NCBI GenBank assembly: GCA_014649555.1
Contig: BMTG01000009.1
Location: forward strand, 248,001-312,000
Direction: 5' to 3'
From: Streptomyces globisporus
GTDB taxonomy: Bacteria; Actinomycetota; Actinomycetes; Streptomycetales; Streptomycetaceae
DNA: 64,000 nucleotides
The notes under the pieces are model-generated. The model ran no database searches. It saw only the letters and a list, made by a program, of their open reading frames with translations, and had not been told where the DNA came from. Of this stretch, positions 1 through 7,682 are shown piece by piece. Numbering within the stretch: the first letter of the stretch is position 1; every line of letters starts with the position of its first letter. A program made the position numbers and the translations under genes.

Positions 1-2
1 TG

Positions 3-1097
3 GTCTTCTCGCAGAGCTGTTCGACGGTGGCGGTCGGCGCGTCCGCCTTCCCGCCCGAGGTGTCGCTCGGCTCGGGGTTCCTGGAAGGCACGGCCACGGC
101 GGTGATCGGGGGCCTGGGCTCCCACATGGCGGAGCCGGGACTGGAGCGGGAGGTACGCGACGGGATGGCCTCGGGGCTGCCGCTGGGCGACATCGTGGCG
201 CGGCTGAACTCCGGCGAGGGAGGGCACCGGGGAGGCATGGCGACCTTCGGTCTGCTCGGCGATCCCGGCCTGGTGCTGAAGGCCCCGGCCGAAGGAGTCA
301 CGCCGCCGCCCGTCACGCCCCACGGGACCGAGGGTACGGAGGAGGCCCTGGAGACCCTGGGCCACCTCAACGACACCGTGCTGCCGAGGTGCGAGCGGCT
401 GCCCTGGCTGGAGCTGGAGGGGGCGGAGGAGGAGTTCCTCGGCCTGCGCCGGCGGATTCGGGAGCTGGCCTACCGCGCCGACGCCCCGGATCTCCCCGCG
501 CAGGCCGCCCTCCTGGCCGAGGCGGTGGCCGAGGCCCAGCACGGGCTGATCCGGCAGGCCGCCGCGGCCGCGCAGCGGGAGGGGGCCGACTTCCTGGGCG
601 ACTCGTCCCCGCTCTTCGACCAGGAGGCACGGGAGGAGATCCCGTGCGCCGGCTGCGGTCTGCCGCGCGCCTTCCGCATCCGGCTGCGGCACCGGGTGGA
701 CCGGTCGCTGGTCGTCCACACCGAGCAGTGCCGGCGCTGCGGCGATCTCCACTGGTCCACCGCCGAGTCGCCGGGAACGGCCCCGTACATCCGCGGCCCG
801 GTGGACTTCTCCGCCGATCGCCGGTCCGCGACGGTGCTGACCCGGGAGATCGTCAATCCCGGGCCGCGCACGGTGCGGGGTGCGGCGGGCTTCGCGTTCC
901 AGACCAGGGACGAGCCGGTCCTTCCCTCGTGGACGAGCGAGCCCGTCGAGATCCCGGCGGGCGGGGTGTACCGGTTCCGGGTTCCGCTGGACCTGCCCGC
1001 CTACCCGTCGGTGCGGCCCGACCCGCACACCGGCCAGGTCATGGCGTTGCTCGACGGTGTCTGCCTGCTCTCGCCCGCGGTCATGGGACTCGCCTGA
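3..1097 (+). CDS. C-terminal part of a C25/caspase-like protein with a zinc ribbon (cut by left edge)
   Basis: The reading frame is open from the first bases, so the true start lies left of the window; the GTG at 27 is only an internal start. The first ~95 visible residues (SCST near the edge, then GFLEGTATAVIGGLG and a closing GLLGDPGLVL) resemble the end of a clan CD (gingipain C25/caspase-like) peptidase domain, in which the Cys of SCST could be the nucleophile. This fold assignment is inference. A helical stretch follows, then a CxxC-x(~29)-CxxC zinc ribbon (CAGC and CRRC, about nt 643-745) and a beta-rich C-terminus. It ends 70 bp before an amino acid N-hydroxylase gene on the same strand and probably shares its operon. 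Its role with the siderophore genes is unknown. Confidence 0.55.
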   Translation, partial: VFSQSCSTVAVGASAFPPEVSLGSGFLEGTATAVIGGLGSHMAEPGLEREVRDGMASGLPLGDIVARLNSGEGGHRGGMATFGLLGDPGLVLKAPAEGVTPPPVTPHGTEGTEEALETLGHLNDTVLPRCERLPWLELEGAEEEFLGLRRRIRELAYRADAPDLPAQAALLAEAVAEAQHGLIRQAAAAAQREGADFLGDSSPLFDQEAREEIPCAGCGLPRAFRIRLRHRVDRSLVVHTEQCRRCGDLHWSTAESPGTAPYIRGPVDFSADRRSATVLTREIVNPGPRTVRGAAGFAFQTRDEPVLPSWTSEPVEIPAGGVYRFRVPLDLPAYPSVRPDPHTGQVMALLDGVCLLSPAVMGLA

Positions 1098-1167
1098 GCG
1101 GACGGGAACACGACCGGGCCGGTGCCTGCGGGCAGGCGGTGCCCACCGGCAGAAGGAGGACAGAGGG

Positions 1168-2517
1168 ATGGCGGAGGAACCGCATCGTCGAACCGATGTG
1201 CTGGATGTCGTGGGCATCGGTTTCGGCCCGTCGAACCTGGCCCTGGCAATAGCCCTGGCCGAACACAACGCCGCCGTACCCGAGCAGGAGCGGGTGTCGG
1301 CGCACTTCTTCGAGAAACAGATCGCGTTCGGCTGGCACCGGGGCATGCTCATGCCCGGCACCACCATGCAGGTGTCCCATCTGAAGGATCTGGTCACCAT
1401 GCGGGACCCCACCAGTCGCTTCACCTTCCTCGCCTATCTGCACGACAAGGGAAGGCTCACCGATTTCATCAACCACAAGATCATCTTCCCCTCCCGTATC
1501 GAGTTCCACGACTATCTGGAATGGGCCGCGGGCGCTTTCCGGAAAGAGGTCGCCTACGGAACCGAGGCCGTGGACGTGCGGCCGGTCGAGGAGGACGGCG
1601 AGGTCACCCACTTCGCGGTGACCGCCCACAGCGTCGGACTGCCGTCGAAGCCCTTCGTGCAGCGGGCCCGCAACGTGGTGGTGGCAGGCGGGCTGCGCCC
1701 GCACCTTCCCGACGGGGCGGTGCTGTCGGACCGGGTCTGGCACACCGGTGAACTCCTCGGCCGGCTGGAGAGGCTGCCCGTGCCCCGGCCCCGCAGCTTC
1801 ACCGTGGTCGGAGCGGGACAGAGCGCCGCGGAGGCGGTGGCGCATCTGCACCGCGAGTTCCCCGACGCCGATGTCCACGCCGTGTTCCGGCGCTACGGCT
1901 ATTCGCCCGCCGACGACAGCTCCTTCGTGAACCGGATCTTCGACCCCGACGCCGTGGACCGCTTCCACGGGGCACCCGAGGACGTCAAGCGGATGATGGT
2001 CGACTACCACCGGAGCACGAACTACTCGGTGGTCGATCTCGACCTCATCGACGAGCTGTACCGCCGCGTCTACCAGGAGAAGGTGGGCGGCCACCAGCGG
2101 CTGCACGTGCACGGCCTCTCCCATCTGCTGGAGGCACGGACCACCGGAAACTCGGTGCGGGCGACCGTGGAGTTCCTGCCGACCGGCGAGCGGCGCGTGC
2201 TGGATACGGACATCCTCGTGTACGCGACGGGGTACCGGCCCATGGACGTGCGCGAGGTGCTCGGCGGCGTCACGCCCTACGTGCGCACCGACGAGCACGG
2301 CCGGCCGCGGGTACGACGCGACTACCGCGTCGAGACCGGTCTGCGCGGCACCGCCGCGATCTACCTCCAGGGGCCCACCGAGCACAGCCACGGCCTGGCC
2401 TCCGGCCTCCTCAGCAACACGGCTGTACGAGCCGGCGAGATCCTCCGGGCCATCACGGAGAGCTGTCGGACGACGACCGGCAGCGAAAGGAGATCCCATG
2501 CACGGCACGCGTCATGA
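1168..2517 (+). CDS. L-lysine/L-ornithine N-monooxygenase (siderophore N-hydroxylase)
   Basis: A 449-residue flavin-dependent N-hydroxylase of the IucD/PvdA/SidA family. These use NADPH and O2 to hydroxylate the side-chain amine of lysine or ornithine, the first committed step to hydroxamate siderophores. Visible motifs are the FAD fingerprint GIGFGPSNL at residues 16-24, a central NADPH-type GAGQSAAEA near residue 213 and ATGYRP near residue 352. The ATG at 1168 is chosen because a strong AGAAGGAGGA ribosome site lies 7 bp upstream; the frame stays open further upstream but with no ribosome site. The 3' end overlaps the acyltransferase gene by 20 bp, indicating translational coupling. Substrate (lysine or ornithine) cannot be told by eye. 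A siderophore synthetase is expected to the left of the window. Confidence 0.9.
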   Translation: MAEEPHRRTDVLDVVGIGFGPSNLALAIALAEHNAAVPEQERVSAHFFEKQIAFGWHRGMLMPGTTMQVSHLKDLVTMRDPTSRFTFLAYLHDKGRLTDFINHKIIFPSRIEFHDYLEWAAGAFRKEVAYGTEAVDVRPVEEDGEVTHFAVTAHSVGLPSKPFVQRARNVVVAGGLRPHLPDGAVLSDRVWHTGELLGRLERLPVPRPRSFTVVGAGQSAAEAVAHLHREFPDADVHAVFRRYGYSPADDSSFVNRIFDPDAVDRFHGAPEDVKRMMVDYHRSTNYSVVDLDLIDELYRRVYQEKVGGHQRLHVHGLSHLLEARTTGNSVRATVEFLPTGERRVLDTDILVYATGYRPMDVREVLGGVTPYVRTDEHGRPRVRRDYRVETGLRGTAAIYLQGPTEHSHGLASGLLSNTAVRAGEILRAITESCRTTTGSERRSHARHAS

Positions 2518-3076
2518 AACCCGGCTCGACGTTCGGCACCCGTGGTCCGCCACCCTCCTCACCGGCACGGCGGAGGAGGGCGAGCGGCTCTCGGCCTGGA
2601 TGCGGCAGGAGTACCTCGTGCGCACCTGGAACCGGGTGTGGCCACCGGACCGCTGGGTCGACCACTTCCGGCGATCCGCCGCCGAGGGCTCCGACCGGCC
2701 GTTCCTCATCACGTTCGAGGGGAGGGCGTTCGCCTATGTCGAGGTCTACCTGCTCCGCCACTCGGTCCTGGCCCCGCACGTCGACTGGGGGGAGCGGGAC
2801 CTGGGGCTGCACCTGGCGGTGATCGACCCGGCTCTGACCCACCGGGGGCTGGGGACCCGCTTCCTCATCGACCTGACGGCGGCCCTCTTCCGGCAGTCGC
2901 CGGCCACCACCCAGGTCGTCGCCGAGCCCGACGTCGCGAACACCGTCATGCGCAGGGCCCTGCGAAGCTCCGGCTACCGGTTCACCGGCACCGTCCGGCT
3001 GCCGGACAAGACCGCGGCGATCATGCGCTGCCCCCGGCCACCCGCAGAACCGGTCACCGCCCGGCACGACCGCTGA
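2498..3076 (+). CDS. GNAT N-acyltransferase of siderophore pathway (IucB/AlcB type)
   Basis: A 192-residue GNAT-fold protein resembling the IucB/AlcB/MbtK group, which acylates the N-hydroxylated amine (acetyl, succinyl or similar) during hydroxamate siderophore assembly. Typical features are an aromatic WNRVWPPDRW stretch near residue 45, FAYVEVYLLR in the core, DLGLHLAVIDP, and the acyl-CoA loop THRGLGTRFL near residue 120. The ATG at 2498 has an AAAGGAGA ribosome site 5 bp upstream, and the gene starts inside the end of the hydroxylase gene. Hydroxylase plus acyltransferase is the usual two-step module for hydroxamate formation. The acyl donor is not evident from the sequence. Confidence 0.85.
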   Translation: MHGTRHETRLDVRHPWSATLLTGTAEEGERLSAWMRQEYLVRTWNRVWPPDRWVDHFRRSAAEGSDRPFLITFEGRAFAYVEVYLLRHSVLAPHVDWGERDLGLHLAVIDPALTHRGLGTRFLIDLTAALFRQSPATTQVVAEPDVANTVMRRALRSSGYRFTGTVRLPDKTAAIMRCPRPPAEPVTARHDR

Positions 3077-3107
3077 ACCCACTCCGGCCGGCCCCTCCGC
3101 CCGAGCC

Positions 3108-3533
3108 CTACGCGGCCGGGCGGGCCGGTCCGGCGTACCCGCCGGGGCCCAGCAGCGCCCGGATCGGGTGCCAGAGCTCCTGGCAGGACGACCCCGGCGC
3201 CGACGCCTGACGCCCCAGGCCACCGGGCCGGGCGGCCAGGTCCGGCTGCGGGGCGGCCCGCCAGAGCAGGCCGTCCGGATGGTGCAGCACCGCCGTGACC
3301 TCGTCCGGTGTCGGCGGCTGGTCGTTGCCGCGCAGATAGACCGCCCGCAGCCCCAGATTGCGCAGCCTGGTCAGGGCGCGCGCCCGGTTCACCGCGTGCA
3401 CCAGTACCCGTACCGGGGCCCCTGGCCCCGCTCCCGTACCGCTGCCGGGACCTGTGCCGTCGGCCGGTCTGGTGAGGGTCAGGGCGACCACCACCGTGCC
3501 GTTCGGCAACCTGCAGAAACCTCCGCCTGCCAT
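3108..3533 (-). CDS. Hypothetical protein, actinobacterial
   Basis: A 141-residue protein with no recognised domain. It begins MAGGGFCRLPNGTVVVAL, has a low-complexity Gly/Pro segment, then a well-formed core (VRVLVHAVNRARALTRLRNLG, AVYLRGN, PDEVTAVLHHPDGLLWR) and a Pro/Gly-rich tail. The ATG at 3533 is preferred over the longer open frame because the sequence before it lacks a ribosome site and has poor codon bias. It is convergent with the siderophore genes and lies downstream of the metalloprotease gene on the same strand, separated by a terminator. I recall similar short proteins in other Streptomyces but know no function. Confidence 0.6.
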   Translation of the reverse strand: MAGGGFCRLPNGTVVVALTLTRPADGTGPGSGTGAGPGAPVRVLVHAVNRARALTRLRNLGLRAVYLRGNDQPPTPDEVTAVLHHPDGLLWRAAPQPDLAARPGGLGRQASAPGSSCQELWHPIRALLGPGGYAGPARPAA

Positions 3534-3595
3534 GCTCCACGCTCCCCCGTGAGACGTCGTGTCAATAAGAATGTGAACAAGACGCACCTAAACAC

Positions 3596-3631
3596 GATCG
3601 GCCGCCGCCCGCTAGAGGGCGACGGCCGATC
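3596..3631 (-). terminator. Hairpin terminator of the metalloprotease gene
   Basis: A 15-bp stem (one mismatch) with a 6-nt loop, arms beginning GATCGGCCG and ending CGGCCGATC, 26 bp past the protease stop codon. Confidence 0.75.
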
Positions 3632-3657
3632 ATGGTTTGACCTGCGGTTCTACTTGA

Positions 3658-6060
3658 TCAGCGACCCGAGGGGCTGACCAGGACGGTCATCGTCCGACCG
3701 TCGCGGGGCTCGTGGACGATGGAGATGCGGGTGTTCGTGTCAGAAACCTTGACACTGCCCGTCGGGTTCTCCTTGTACCAGTAGGTGCCCTTCCGGTCGT
3801 CGAAGACCGGGTTGCCCAGGCTGGGCTTGATGTACAGCGGCACGTCCGCGTTGTGGAGCGTGAAGCCCTTGTTCGGGTACCAGCTGAACGGGGCGTCGAA
3901 CGGCTGGATCTTGTTGCGCAGGAGCGAGCCGTCCTTCCACTTGAGCGGCTTGGCGTGCGCGTCGACCGGCAGGATCAGACCCTGGCCCGGGTGGACCGAG
4001 GTGTTGTTGTCCTTCTGGGAGGTGTCCCAGAGCCAGACCAGCAGACCGGTCTGGTACGCGTAGTGCTCGACCCAGTCCGGACGGGTGCCGGAGAAGCCGA
4101 AGTTGTACGGGCCGACCTTCAACGTCTCGTCGTAGGAGACGTACTGGCGGTTCTCGGCGATGTAGTACTGCGGGTAGTCCTGGGTGAAGGACTCGCCGAT
4201 GCGCGAGAAGCCCTTGGCGGTCCAGCCGTTGTCGTCGCCCTCGGCGTTGTCCGAGAAGAGCGCCGCGCCGTCGGCCGTGATGGTGATGGCGTCGGCCGCG
4301 AAGCCCTTGCCGCCCGCGCCGCCGTCCGTCTGGTAGCGGAAGCGGAGGTCGACCTTCTTGCCCGCGTAGGCGTCCAGGGGGAAGGAGAGCTTCTTGTACG
4401 CGCCCGAGACGTCGGTCAGGGCCGGCTTGTCACTGGCGTCGCGCGGGATGGCCTTGCCGTCGGCGGTGCCGTCGAGCGCGGTCCAGCTGGTGCCGCCGTT
4501 GTCGGACACCTCGGTGTAGAGGTAGTCGTAGTCGGCCTCGATGTCGTACCAGCCCGAAAGGTCCAGCGTGGCCTTGGACTTGCCGGTCAGGTCGACCGAG
4601 CGGGTCAGGGTGTTCGACAGGTCGTCGCCCATGTCGCTCCACCACTGCTTCGCACCCTCGGCGGGCTTGGTGACGGTGGTGGTGACGGCCTTCTTCGGCA
4701 GCTCGACGACGAGCGCCTGCGGGTTCTTGGTGTTGTACTCCGAGACACCCAGCTTGTGCAGCGAGGTCTTGCCGGCCTTGGCCTTGTCGTAGTCGAGCCA
4801 GCCGAGCTGGAGCTTGTCCCACGAGGTCATGTCGCCGGGCAGGTTGCCGATCTCGCCCTTGCCGGTGCCCAGCCAGGAGCCCGCCGACATCAGGGACCAG
4901 AAGCCGACCGAGTTCTCGCCGCCGCCGGAGGTGTCGTACAGATCCGGCAGACCGAGGTCGTGGGCGTACTCGTGGGCGAAGACGCCCAGGCCGCCGTTCT
5001 CGGGCTGGACGGTGTAGTCGCCGACCCAGATGCCCGTGTCGCCGATCTGGGCGCCACCGGCCTTGTTGTCCGCGGGGCCGGTCGCACCGGCGTTGGTGCC
5101 GTACGCGTACCAGCGGTGCGCCCAGATGGCGTTGGTGCCCTCGGCGCCGCCGCCTGCCGACTCGTCCTCACCGGCGTGGACCAGCTGGAAGTGGTCGATG
5201 TAGCCGTCGGGCTCGTTGAAGTTGCCGTCGCCGTCGAAGTCGTAGCGGTCCCACTCGTCGTACTCGGCGAGGTTCGCCTTGATCTCGGCGTCGGTGCGGC
5301 CCTGGGCCTGCTGGTCGGCGACCCAGGCGTTCACGCCGTCGCGGACCGCGTCCCACACGTTGGCGCAGTTGGACTGGCCGCAGTAGTTGGAGCCGTAACG
5401 GGCTTCGTTGTAGGGGACCTTGACCCAGTCGGAGACCTCACCCTCGACCGAGTAACGGCCCGAGGAGGTCTTCTCGTAGTAGGTCTTGAGCGAGTTGACG
5501 CCCTTGCCCTCGCCGAAGTAGAGCTCCTGGAAGTGCTCCTGGTTGTAGTCGGACTTCCAGGCGGTGCTGTTGTCCTTCTTCGGGTCCGGCTTGGCGATCT
5601 TGTTGTGCGCCGGTCCGGGGGTGCCGCCGAACTTCTTGACGGGCGGCTTGGGGCCGTCGCCGTCCGGGTCGAACATCGTGGTGTCGTCGACCTGGTCGCC
5701 GAACTCCAGCAGGATGGTGAAGATCTTGTCGGTCTTCTCCCGGCCGAGCTCCACGTACTTCTTGTCGCCGAGCTTGACGACCTTGGAGCCGCTCCGGTTC
5801 GCGACCTTCTTGTCCCCGGCCAGCACCTGCTCCAGCGCGGCCTCGCGCTGCTCGGCCTGCTGCTCGCTGAAGGGGCCCTCCAGGTTGTGCTCCACATGCC
5901 CCTTGGCCAGCGCCGGGTCACGGCGGTCGACGGTGGAGACACCGGAACCTGATGAGCTGTCATGCGCCTGGGCGGTGGCGAAGGTCGACGCGGTCGCGGC
6001 GGTCGCAGCCATGGCCACGACAACGGCGGCGGCGCGAAGCGCCCGTCTCTGATTGGTCAC
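3658..6060 (-). CDS. Secreted M6 family metalloprotease (immune inhibitor A-like)
   Basis: An 800-residue secreted zinc endopeptidase of the immune inhibitor A group (peptidase M6), expected to degrade extracellular protein. It has a classic signal peptide (basic MTNQRRALR, then an Ala/Val core to about residue 32), a propeptide, and the catalytic HEYAH at residues 363-367 followed by DLGLPDLYDTSGGG with the expected third ligand region. A calcium-type DFDGDGNFNEPDG loop lies ahead of the active site. The C-terminal half is a beta-rich domain with the SWTAL and DNGWT repeats typical of this family. Length and order match Streptomyces homologues. It stands alone with its own terminator and a long upstream region. 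Confidence 0.93.
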   Translation of the reverse strand: MTNQRRALRAAAVVVAMAATAATASTFATAQAHDSSSGSGVSTVDRRDPALAKGHVEHNLEGPFSEQQAEQREAALEQVLAGDKKVANRSGSKVVKLGDKKYVELGREKTDKIFTILLEFGDQVDDTTMFDPDGDGPKPPVKKFGGTPGPAHNKIAKPDPKKDNSTAWKSDYNQEHFQELYFGEGKGVNSLKTYYEKTSSGRYSVEGEVSDWVKVPYNEARYGSNYCGQSNCANVWDAVRDGVNAWVADQQAQGRTDAEIKANLAEYDEWDRYDFDGDGNFNEPDGYIDHFQLVHAGEDESAGGGAEGTNAIWAHRWYAYGTNAGATGPADNKAGGAQIGDTGIWVGDYTVQPENGGLGVFAHEYAHDLGLPDLYDTSGGGENSVGFWSLMSAGSWLGTGKGEIGNLPGDMTSWDKLQLGWLDYDKAKAGKTSLHKLGVSEYNTKNPQALVVELPKKAVTTTVTKPAEGAKQWWSDMGDDLSNTLTRSVDLTGKSKATLDLSGWYDIEADYDYLYTEVSDNGGTSWTALDGTADGKAIPRDASDKPALTDVSGAYKKLSFPLDAYAGKKVDLRFRYQTDGGAGGKGFAADAITITADGAALFSDNAEGDDNGWTAKGFSRIGESFTQDYPQYYIAENRQYVSYDETLKVGPYNFGFSGTRPDWVEHYAYQTGLLVWLWDTSQKDNNTSVHPGQGLILPVDAHAKPLKWKDGSLLRNKIQPFDAPFSWYPNKGFTLHNADVPLYIKPSLGNPVFDDRKGTYWYKENPTGSVKVSDTNTRISIVHEPRDGRTMTVLVSPSGR

Positions 6061-6488
6061 TTGAAGCAGTCCTCCCCGGGCGTTCCACGCTGCGGCCAGG
6101 GGGGTATGGAGAGGGCCGTGCGCGTGAACGCGTCACAAGTGACGACATTCGATCGGAGTTATGAGAGAAAAGACAGACCTTGACTTGAACAGACCAAGTG
6201 CACTATGCGGAGCGCTCATCCGGTATACGGACGGTATGAGCAGGGCATGGGAACGGCAAAGGAACGCCGACCGGCCCGGATCCGTCCGGTCGAACGCTTC
6301 AACAGGCGCGCCCGGCTGTCCGCTTGGTGAGAGCCGTGACTCCGTGCGCCCCCTGTGCACCGGTACCGTGCGTTAGGTCACGCTTACTACCGGTCCCGGT
6401 CGGGCATCCACCGTCGTAGGGTCGTTCGGCGTGCACGACCGCACCGAACGCCGCCCGCCCATCCGACGTCCCGAGGACGGAATCCGTC
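6061..6488. promoter_or_regulatory. Divergent intergenic region with inverted repeats
   Basis: This 428-bp gap separates the protease gene (leftward) from a small membrane protein gene (rightward). It holds an inverted repeat CGTCAC-AA-GTGACG at 6131-6144, about 75 bp upstream of the protease start, and a looser ACTTG-N7-CAAGT at 6184-6200. A TAGGGT at about 6417-6422, roughly 70 bp ahead of the rightward gene, fits the streptomycete -10 pattern TAnnnT. The short frames inside are not convincing genes. Confidence 0.4.
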
Positions 6489-6839
6489 ATGCCGCGTCCG
6501 ACTGCCGCACAGTTCGCCTACGGTTCGGCCACCGTCGTCGCCACGACGCTCGCCCTGCTGCTGCTGTTCCGCACGGAGTCCGGCGTGGGGGTGGCCGCCG
6601 TCGGCGCGACCGCGCTGGCCCTAGGCCTCCTGGTCGCCCTGCGCCTGCCGCGCCCCGGCCACCCGACGGCGGGAGGGACCGGGCGGGCCACGACCGACCG
6701 CGCCTCCTCCGCCGCCGCCCGGACGCACCACGCCCTGGAGGGCATCGGGGCCCGGGAGCGGGTACCGGCCGCCCGTTCGTCCGAGCGTCCGTCGGCCCGT
6801 TCGTCCGCGCGGGACGACGAGCACTCTCTCCGCCGCTAG
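6489..6839 (+). CDS. Small membrane protein, unknown function
   Basis: A 116-residue protein with two hydrophobic segments (about residues 8-27 and 33-52) and a polar Ser/Arg/Ala-rich tail of about 60 residues, so probably an inner-membrane hairpin with a cytoplasmic tail. No domain is recognised. The start ATG at 6489 has only a modest GAGGACGGA ribosome site. It is convergent with the RDD gene that follows, 12 bp away. The hydrophobic pattern and lack of an overlapping alternative support a real gene, but it could be species-specific. Confidence 0.6.
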   Translation: MPRPTAAQFAYGSATVVATTLALLLLFRTESGVGVAAVGATALALGLLVALRLPRPGHPTAGGTGRATTDRASSAAARTHHALEGIGARERVPAARSSERPSARSSARDDEHSLRR

Positions 6840-6851
6840 CGGCCGGACTCG

Positions 6852-7520
6852 CTAACGGGCCACGACGACGACCGTCTTGGCCGCCTTGTCCTGGAGCCCC
6901 TGCCGGTAGGGCTTGTCGGTGAACATCAGCACGATGTTGATCAGCCACCACAGGCACGGGCAGCACAGCAGCGCCGGGGCCCACAGCACGACCGCCCGCA
7001 TCAGCGCGGCCCCGGTGTCGGGCACCCGCCCGTCGTTGAGCATCGCGACGCGCAGCTTCAGCAGCCGCTTGCCCAGCGTGCGGCCGTCCTTGTGGGTGAA
7101 GTAGGTGTCGTAGGCGACGTAGACCACCAGGCCGATGATCGACCAGAGCAGCTGGTGCCCGCTGTACCCGCTGGCGACCGCGTCGCCGAACCCGTCGTCG
7201 CCGTCCCCGTTGACGTCGACCGCGCCGCCCCAGGGCAGCGAGATCAGGTACAGCGGGATCGAGATGATGAGGAAGTCGATGAGCCGCGCCAGGATCCGCT
7301 TCCCCGGCTCGGCGAGCGGCGGCATCCCGGCGAGCGGGTCGGGCGCCCCGAACCCGCGTCCGCTGCCGTACGGATCGTTCGGCGGGGGCGGAGGCGGCGG
7401 GGGCGGCGGAGCACTGCCGTACGGCTGACCGTCGGACGGCGGCGGGGGCTCCTGCGGCTTCTTGAGGAACGGATCGTCGTCCTCGGGCGGCTGGCCGGGC
7501 GTCGGCTGGTCGTTGCTCAT
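6852..7520 (-). CDS. RDD family membrane protein
   Basis: A 222-residue protein with a Pro/Gly-rich cytoplasmic N-terminus (including a run of ten prolines near residue 40) and a C-terminal RDD domain starting RILARLIDFLI near residue 75. RDD domains have three or so membrane helices with conserved Arg-Asp-Asp; here RLIDF and the DGRTLGKRLLKLRV loop are present. The hydrophobic helices around residues 83-100, 125-145 and 180-205 are clear, and the CCPC motif inside the last one is unusual. RDD proteins have been linked to ion transport, but function here is unknown. A second RDD gene lies just upstream on the same strand, 162 bp away, so the pair is likely related by duplication. Confidence 0.85.
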   Translation of the reverse strand: MSNDQPTPGQPPEDDDPFLKKPQEPPPPSDGQPYGSAPPPPPPPPPPNDPYGSGRGFGAPDPLAGMPPLAEPGKRILARLIDFLIISIPLYLISLPWGGAVDVNGDGDDGFGDAVASGYSGHQLLWSIIGLVVYVAYDTYFTHKDGRTLGKRLLKLRVAMLNDGRVPDTGAALMRAVVLWAPALLCCPCLWWLINIVLMFTDKPYRQGLQDKAAKTVVVVAR

Positions 7521-7682
7521 GGGGGCAGTGCATCCCGCACCACCGGAGCCCGCAACGGCTCAGGTGCTTTCGGGGGACGCGGGGAGGCATACGAGTCTAG
7601 ACCGGCATGTCGCCACCCGCCCGGCCAGCTTTTCCGATAAGCGGGCGGGTGGCTCCCGGTCAGCCGGTCCCGCTCAGCCCCC

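Noticed and set aside
3712-5952. A 746-codon open frame antisense to the metalloprotease
   Set aside because: Its composition (Val/Leu/Asp/Arg-rich, no domains) is the usual shadow of a GC-biased gene; the opposite strand encodes a clear protease.
6133-6376. Short overlapping frames in the protease promoter region
   Set aside because: No ribosome site, no family resemblance, and they overlap on both strands.
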